Shown here: piece by piece, positions 59,010-64,000 of the stretch
Layout of the letters: each line of letters starts with the position of its first letter
Position numbering within the stretch: position 1 is the first letter of the stretch
Source: Jiella sonneratiae
GTDB lineage: Bacteria > Pseudomonadota > Alphaproteobacteria > Rhizobiales > Rhizobiaceae
Direction of reading: 5' to 3'
Length of the DNA stretch: 64,000 nucleotides
Assembly (NCBI RefSeq): GCF_017353515.1
Contig: NZ_JAFMPY010000014.1
Span: 1-64,000 of the forward strand
The notes under the pieces: generated by a model
The model's input: the letters and a program-made list of their open reading frames with translations, nothing else
Told to the model about the DNA's origin: nothing
Database searches by the model: none
Made by a program: the position numbers and the translations under genes

Positions 59010-61997
59010 TCATGGGGCGACCGGCACCGCGCCGGACGTCACCATCTCGAGCTTCCAGTCCGCCGCCGCCGTGCCCGCGAGATCGAGCTTGCTCGTCAGA
59101 TAGGCGAGCCGGTCCCGGTCGGTGCCTTTCGCCGTGCAGAAGCGATCCTGCAGGTAGAAGGGCGGGATCGCCTGATAGAAGAGCCGCGCCTCGACGCTCG
59201 CGACCGGACGCTCGAGGGCCTGAAGGTCGATCTCGTAGCGGATCGTGTCGCCGCCGCCGCTCGCATAGTCGGGGTCGTCCCCGACCGCGAAGGCCCCGGT
59301 GTCGGCCGCCAGCGCGTCGCCCTTCGAGCCGAGCGCGTTGGCGATCTTCACCCGTTCGTCGAACGGCAGATATCCTGAGGGAAGGATGCGGTTGTCCTTC
59401 ACCGGGCTGCAGATCGACAGGAAGCTGGTGGTGAGTTCGCCCTTCGCCTCGCTGGCATGGCCGCAGCGCGGCGCGCCGGAGGGCGCCGGCGTCGACACGA
59501 GCTCCTGGTAGATCTGCGCCTCGTCCTCGGCGGTGATCGTCTGGTAGTGCGGCTGGTGAAGCCGCGAGAGCGGCGCGATGGGGGCCGAGCAGTCGGGCTC
59601 CCACCACAATTCTCCCTCGATCGGCTGGCCGTCTCCGTCGACGATGACGCCGGCGGCATTGGTGCCGCCGGAGGTCCACAGCGCCCTGCCCTCGGCGTCG
59701 AGCGCGCGGAACTCGACGAAGGCCCGGCGGAAGCCCACCCCCGAGGGGAACTTGTGGCCGACGTGGGAATCCACCCGCACCGTCGCGGCGAGCCGGCCGG
59801 CCGTCTGGGAAACCTGCGTGACGGCGATCGACGCGGAGAGCTTTGAGGCGTTCTCCAGCATCTTCGCCCGGGTGGTGACGATGTTGTCGATCCCCTTCGC
59901 GACCAGCATCGGGTCCTGGACGGCGATGCCGAGGAAGTCGGGGAACTGGTCGGCCATCTCGATCAGGAAGACGTTGAGCCCGACCAGGGTGTGGAGGGCG
60001 AATTCCACCCGGCGATCGAGGTCGATGGCGTCGGGCCCGAGGCCGTTCTCCACCTCGGGGAAGTTGCTGTGCTCCTGGATGCCGGCGATCTTCGAGACGA
60101 TCGGCGCGCCGGCCTCGTCATGGGTCTTCATGTGGCAGCCCTGGCAGCTCGCGGCCTTCGGCCCGGCGCCGCCCGGAAGCGTGCCATTCGCCGTCACGCC
60201 GGTGCGATAGTCGCTGAAGGCCCATTCCGGATAGGTCGTCTGCTCGAAGGTGAAGCCGAGCAACCGGCCGTCGTCGAGGATCGGCAGATGCACCGTGTGG
60301 CAGCTGCCGCACAGGTCCGACTTCAGGAAGGTCTCGTCGTGGAGCGGCGTGATGCCGAGGGCGTTCTTCATCGGCGTCTGCCGGGGATTCTCGAACGGTC
60401 CCTTCAGTTCGTCGGCCGCGCCGACGAAGTAGCTGCCGGTGAAGGTGCGGGCGAAGCCCTCGGCGAGGCTCTGCGGGTTGAGCTGGTCCTGGCGGGCGAC
60501 GATGCAGCGGTTGGCCGGATCCGACCTCGCCTTCGCGACGTCGGCGTCCTTGAAGATCGCGTGGTGGCAGGCCGTGCAGGAGATGCCGTCGCGGGCGAGA
60601 GCCCCGAAGGAGGCGTGCTTCGCCGTCGGGTTGCCCGGCGGATAGGGCACGGCGTCGAGCATCGAACGCTCGAACTGCGGGCAGGCCTCCTGCGTCGTCG
60701 CGCCGTCGAGCTGGAACTGCCGCTGGCCCTGGATGCCGTGGCAGCCGAGGCAGATCGTCTGCACCTCGCGCGAGACGTCCGGATGGAAGGTCTGGGTTTC
60801 GCTGGCAAGCTGCGAGAAGAAGATCGGGTCGCGACCGGCAAGACCCATCGGCGAGGTCCGCCAGGTGCCGTAGGGCGACATGTTGATCAGCTTGCTGCCG
60901 TCCGGATTGTGCACCGGATCGAGCGGCGCCGGCTTCGTCATGTCGAACTGAAGCCCGGTGCCGCCCGCGTCGTGGCAGCCGACGCACTGGTCGGAGGTGA
61001 GGTACTGGCTCTTTTCCGTGGTCTTGCGATGCTCCTCGACCCAGACGTTGTCGTAGCTCGCCGAGGGCATCTGCAGCGCCGCGACGTCTTCCGGCAGCGC
61101 CGCGAAGACGTAGTCGTAGAGCGCCGCGACGTCGGGATTGAGCGCCTTGGCGGAAGGCTTCGGCGCGTCGACGGCGGCCGGAAGTTCGGTGACCGCCTCG
61201 TGATGCGAGCGGGGCGCGAGGTCGAGGGCGAAATCCTGCGACAGGAAGGTGATCGGCCGGCCGGCCTCGCCCGCGATGTTCGACAGGCTGGAAAAGGTCG
61301 AGTTGCCCGCGGCCGAGGCGTGGCAGTTCAGGCAATACTGGCCGAAGCCCTGATAGGGCAGCCCGTTGGAGGGGCGCGGCGGCCAGTCGATATTGGCCTT
61401 CGGATCGTCGCTCCAGCCGTACCAGCCCCAGTACCAGCCGTCGTGGGAGGCCGCCGTCGCCCGCACCATGAAGGCCGCGCCGCTGGTCGGCTTCAGCATC
61501 AGCGGATCCTCCCCGGCGCAGAGCGCCGCGGGGGCCGGATACATCTCCTTGACGATCATCGCGCCGTCCGGCACCGGCGGCTCCTCGGCCGGGCGCTGCG
61601 CCGCGTCGGCGGGCCGGGCCTTCTTCAGCCATTCGAAGAACTTCGGCGAATACCATATGACGACGGGGGCGTGGGTGCCGCGGTCGGCGCCGATCCAGGC
61701 GCCGTTGACGAGGCTCGCGACATAGGGGCCGGTGTCGCGCACGAATTTGTCGCGCTTCCAGCCGGCCGCCGTGTCGCGGTGGCAGAAGTTCGAGAAATAG
61801 TCGTTCAGCGCCGCTTCGTAGTCGTTCAGCGGCAGGGCGGCGGGATTCTCGACCACGGGCTCGAGCTTGTGGCAGAGGGAGAGATCCTTCGGCAGCTGCG
61901 GCGCATCCTGCAGCGCGTCGCAGGTCGCAGAAGCCGATGTCGCGAGGCCGAGGACGGCCGCCGCCGCGACCAGCACGCGCAGAAGATTGCCGCCCAC
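59010..61997 (-). CDS. Secreted multihaem cytochrome c protein with P460-like N-terminal domain
   Basis: Product of 995 aa. A signal peptide covers about residues 1-24 (LVAAAAVLGLATSASA). Six CxxCH haem sites lie at about residues 222, 338, 416, 474, 563 and 618. Before the first, a region with VIWYSPKFFEWLKK and MIVKEMYP resembles cytochrome P460-type domains. The last ~350 residues have no haem site and look beta-rich. It is probably periplasmic and carries electrons for some oxidoreductase activity; the partner is unknown. The start is GTG 61997 behind GGGAGGAGTTGGGTC. Such a large multihaem protein is unusual in this group of bacteria. Confidence 0.85.
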   Translation of the reverse strand: MGGNLLRVLVAAAAVLGLATSASATCDALQDAPQLPKDLSLCHKLEPVVENPAALPLNDYEAALNDYFSNFCHRDTAAGWKRDKFVRDTGPYVASLVNGAWIGADRGTHAPVVIWYSPKFFEWLKKARPADAAQRPAEEPPVPDGAMIVKEMYPAPAALCAGEDPLMLKPTSGAAFMVRATAASHDGWYWGWYGWSDDPKANIDWPPRPSNGLPYQGFGQYCLNCHASAAGNSTFSSLSNIAGEAGRPITFLSQDFALDLAPRSHHEAVTELPAAVDAPKPSAKALNPDVAALYDYVFAALPEDVAALQMPSASYDNVWVEEHRKTTEKSQYLTSDQCVGCHDAGGTGLQFDMTKPAPLDPVHNPDGSKLINMSPYGTWRTSPMGLAGRDPIFFSQLASETQTFHPDVSREVQTICLGCHGIQGQRQFQLDGATTQEACPQFERSMLDAVPYPPGNPTAKHASFGALARDGISCTACHHAIFKDADVAKARSDPANRCIVARQDQLNPQSLAEGFARTFTGSYFVGAADELKGPFENPRQTPMKNALGITPLHDETFLKSDLCGSCHTVHLPILDDGRLLGFTFEQTTYPEWAFSDYRTGVTANGTLPGGAGPKAASCQGCHMKTHDEAGAPIVSKIAGIQEHSNFPEVENGLGPDAIDLDRRVEFALHTLVGLNVFLIEMADQFPDFLGIAVQDPMLVAKGIDNIVTTRAKMLENASKLSASIAVTQVSQTAGRLAATVRVDSHVGHKFPSGVGFRRAFVEFRALDAEGRALWTSGGTNAAGVIVDGDGQPIEGELWWEPDCSAPIAPLSRLHQPHYQTITAEDEAQIYQELVSTPAPSGAPRCGHASEAKGELTTSFLSICSPVKDNRILPSGYLPFDERVKIANALGSKGDALAADTGAFAVGDDPDYASGGGDTIRYEIDLQALERPVASVEARLFYQAIPPFYLQDRFCTAKGTDRDRLAYLTSKLDLAGTAAADWKLEMVTSGAVPVAP

Positions 61998-62305
61998 GAC
62001 CCAACTCCTCCCGTGCGAATCGTCCGGGGGCCAAGGCTACAGTAATTTTGAATTATTAGAAGTTGAAACTCTGCCGGCCTTCCGGCGTGATGACCGGAAG
62101 GTTACGGCGGCGGCGCGGATTGCCGCGAACCCGACGCTCCGCCGCGGCGACACGCCCTGTCGGTCGCCGGTGCCGCCGCGCCTTTCTTGCAAGCTTGGCC
62201 AGCAGGCCGCCCCGCCGGCGGGCGGAGCGGGCCGCCGGGACCGCGAATGCCGCGGGGGCGCACGCCGCGACGGCGCGTGCCTCAGCCCGGCCGCGGCGCG
62301 TCGTC
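61998..62305. other. Intergenic region between the multihaem cytochrome and aapP
   Basis: 308 bp with no gene. An AT-rich patch at about 62038-62070 directly before the cytochrome gene probably holds its promoter; the rest is GC-rich. Confidence 0.55.
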
Positions 62306-63100
62306 TCAGTGCAGGATCTGCGACAGGAACAGCTTGGTGCGTTCGTGCTGCGGGTTGGTGAAGAAGGCGTGCGGCTCGTTCTGCTCGACGATCTGCCCGG
62401 CATCCATGAAGATCACGCGGTTCGCCACCTGCCGGGCAAAACCCATCTCGTGGGTGACGCAGAGCATCGTCATGCCCTCCTCGGCGAGGCCGACCATGAC
62501 GTCGAGCACCTCCTTGATCATTTCCGGATCGAGCGCCGAGGTCGGCTCGTCGAACAGCATGACCTTGGGATTCATGCAGAGCGAGCGGGCGATCGCCACG
62601 CGCTGCTGCTGGCCGCCGGAGAGCTGGCCGGGATATTTGTTGGCCTGTTCGGGGATCTTGACGCGCGACAGATAGTGCATCGCGATCTCCTCGGCCTTCT
62701 TCTTCGGCATCTTGCGCACCCAGATCGGCGCCAGCGTGCAGTTCTCGAGGATGGTCAGATGCGGGAAGAGGTTGAAGTGCTGGAACACCATGCCGACCTC
62801 GCGGCGCACCTCATCGATCTTCTTCAGATCGTCGGTGAGCTCGATCCCGTCGACGAGGATCTTGCCCTTCTGGTGGCTCTCCAGACGGTTGATGCAGCGA
62901 ATCGTCGTCGACTTGCCGGAACCGGAAGGTCCGCAGATGACGATGCGTTCGCCGCGCCGGACGGTGAGGTTGATGTCGCGAAGGACGTGGAACTCACCGT
63001 ACCACTTGTTGACGCCGATCATCTCGACGGCGATCTCGTCGGAGATGGTCATCTTCTTCGGCGCGGCGGGCCGGGCGGCGGCTTCGGTCTGAAGGCTCAT
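62306..63100 (-). CDS. aapP: General L-amino acid ABC transporter ATPase
   Basis: Product of 264 aa of the GlnQ/AapP type. Walker [10 protein letters not shown], signature LSGGQQQRV, Walker B ending [10 protein letters not shown], and the typical [14 protein letters not shown]. It drives import of polar amino acids through the AapQ/AapM permeases. It lies 23 bp after the permease gene, as in the aapJQMP order of rhizobia. Confidence 0.93.
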   Translation of the reverse strand: MSLQTEAAARPAAPKKMTISDEIAVEMIGVNKWYGEFHVLRDINLTVRRGERIVICGPSGSGKSTTIRCINRLESHQKGKILVDGIELTDDLKKIDEVRREVGMVFQHFNLFPHLTILENCTLAPIWVRKMPKKKAEEIAMHYLSRVKIPEQANKYPGQLSGGQQQRVAIARSLCMNPKVMLFDEPTSALDPEMIKEVLDVMVGLAEEGMTMLCVTHEMGFARQVANRVIFMDAGQIVEQNEPHAFFTNPQHERTKLFLSQILH

Positions 63101-63123
63101 GTCAGGAATCCTCGAAAACCATC

Positions 63124-64000
63124 TTATCGTTTGTGTCCCGTGTCGAGCCGCCGTTCGGTGTAGATCGAGTAGCGCGACATGGAGAAGCAGAACAGCCAGT
63201 AGACGAAGGCCGCGAAGACGAGCCCGGTCGCCGGCGTCGAGGGGGTGATCCAGGACGGATCGTTGAAGCCGCGCCGGACGGTGCCGAGAAGATCGGCGAG
63301 ACCGATGATGTAGACGAGGCTCGTATCCTTGAAGAGGCCGATGAAGGTGTTGACGATGCCGGGGATCACCAGCTTCAGCGCCTGCGGCAGGATGATCATC
63401 CGCATCTTCTGCCAGTAGGTGAGCGCCATCGCGTCGGCACCCTCGTACTGCCCCTTGGGGATCGCCTGCAGGCCGCCGCGGATCACCTCCGCCATGTAGG
63501 CGGCCGAGAACAGCGCGACGCCGACACAGGCCCTGAGCAGCTGGTTGAAGTTCACGCCCTCCGGCATGAACAGCGGCAGCATGAAGTTTGCCATGAACAG
63601 GACGGTGATCAGCGGCACGCCGCGCCAGAACTCGATGAAGATCACCGAGAGCAGCTTGACCGCCGGCATGTCAGAGCGCCGGCCGAGGGCGAGCAGGATG
63701 CCGAGCGGCAGCGACGCGGCGATGCCCGACAGCGCGACCACGAGGGTCAGCATCAGCCCGCCCCACAGATTGGTCGGCACGTGGGTGAGGCCGAAATCCG
63801 TGGTCATCAGCACGATGAACAGGATCACCGCGATCGTCGGGTAGAACATCCGCAGGACGCCGTCGCCGCCGCGGCGCGCGGCAAAGCCCGCGAACAGCAC
63901 CGCCCCCAGCGCGACGAGCGCCGCGAGGAAGGAGACGAGGGTGAGCGGCGAGAAGCGGAAGTCGAGGAACTCCACCGAGCGGGCCGTGACGACCGTCGAG
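63124..64000 (-). CDS. aapM: General L-amino acid ABC transporter permease (5-prime part beyond the window)
   Basis: The last 291 or so residues of an AapM-type permease. The frame stays open to the window edge ([10 protein letters not shown]), so the gene begins outside. Several membrane segments and the conserved [23 protein letters not shown] block of amino-acid permeases are seen. The GTG at 63975 is not taken as the start because coding continues upstream. Confidence 0.9.
   Translation of the reverse strand, partial: STVVTARSVEFLDFRFSPLTLVSFLAALVALGAVLFAGFAARRGGDGVLRMFYPTIAVILFIVLMTTDFGLTHVPTNLWGGLMLTLVVALSGIAASLPLGILLALGRRSDMPAVKLLSVIFIEFWRGVPLITVLFMANFMLPLFMPEGVNFNQLLRACVGVALFSAAYMAEVIRGGLQAIPKGQYEGADAMALTYWQKMRMIILPQALKLVIPGIVNTFIGLFKDTSLVYIIGLADLLGTVRRGFNDPSWITPSTPATGLVFAAFVYWLFCFSMSRYSIYTERRLDTGHKR

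Noticed and set aside
63124-63975. Complete permease gene starting at GTG 63975
   Set aside because: The same frame stays open to the window edge with permease-like residues, so the gene is cut by the edge.

Overview
The window reads as chromosome of a high-GC alphaproteobacterium, most likely Hyphomicrobiales (Rhizobiales). Three things support this: the Aap-type amino-acid transporter genes, the neighbourhood EttA / transglutaminase-like protein / DUF3126 / CysE / alpha-beta hydrolase / zinc-finger protein / FAD monooxygenase, and dispersed copies of a palindromic intergenic repeat of the 'GCATGATC...CCGGAAACCGGTTCCC...ATCATGC' type. GC is high throughout, most genes are packed with 1-8 bp overlaps, and GTG or TTG starts are frequent. 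No tRNA, rRNA, CRISPR array, integrase or insertion sequence was seen.

Layout. 1-3186: a TPR-methyltransferase, pyrrolidone-carboxylate peptidase, a cold-shock protein, and a gene-poor stretch with a C13 tract and tandem repeats. 3187-15090: a sugar catabolic locus with a LacI repressor and an enolase-superfamily dehydratase on the minus strand. Diverging from them is an operon for a CUT1 importer, an SDR, a zinc alcohol dehydrogenase, an aldehyde dehydrogenase, a PfkB kinase and a class I aldolase. The kinase and aldolase resemble the sulfofructose kinase / sulfofructose-1-phosphate aldolase pair of sulfoglycolysis. 15376-16842: a CHASE4-GGDEF diguanylate cyclase.

16880-26787 is a second catabolic locus, all minus strand: a CUT2 importer, a histidinol-dehydrogenase-like enzyme, a LacI regulator, an unknown protein, an MBL-fold hydrolase and an L-gulonate-3-dehydrogenase-like enzyme. 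Identical palindromic operators precede its ATPase gene and its binding-protein gene. 27057-36612 is a third locus: a FadR-type regulator, a CUT2 importer whose ATPase carries an extra C-terminal domain, a D-apionate-lactonase-like protein and the OtnK/OtnC/OtnI set, which turns oxo-tetronates into dihydroxyacetone phosphate. 36942-46033 is a fourth locus: a CUT2 importer with two permeases, DhaK and DhaL without DhaM, an aldo-keto reductase and a divergent LacI regulator.

46034 to the end is mostly housekeeping: EttA, a transglutaminase-like cysteine peptidase, DUF3126, CysE, a hydrolase, a zinc-finger protein, a FAD monooxygenase, a large OmpA-like protein, an SDR, an AI-2E family transporter, a six-haem secreted cytochrome, and the ATPase and (partial) permease of an Aap-type amino-acid importer.

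The four importer loci share a plan: each has its own repressor with its own palindromic operator, and each solute-binding-protein gene is followed at once by a strong GC-rich hairpin. The most promising candidate for an undescribed system is the 3187-15090 locus. It looks like a ketose-1-phosphate pathway, possibly for a sulfosugar, in which two dehydrogenases replace the usual sugar isomerase. Functions of all four sugar loci are inferred from family membership and context only.
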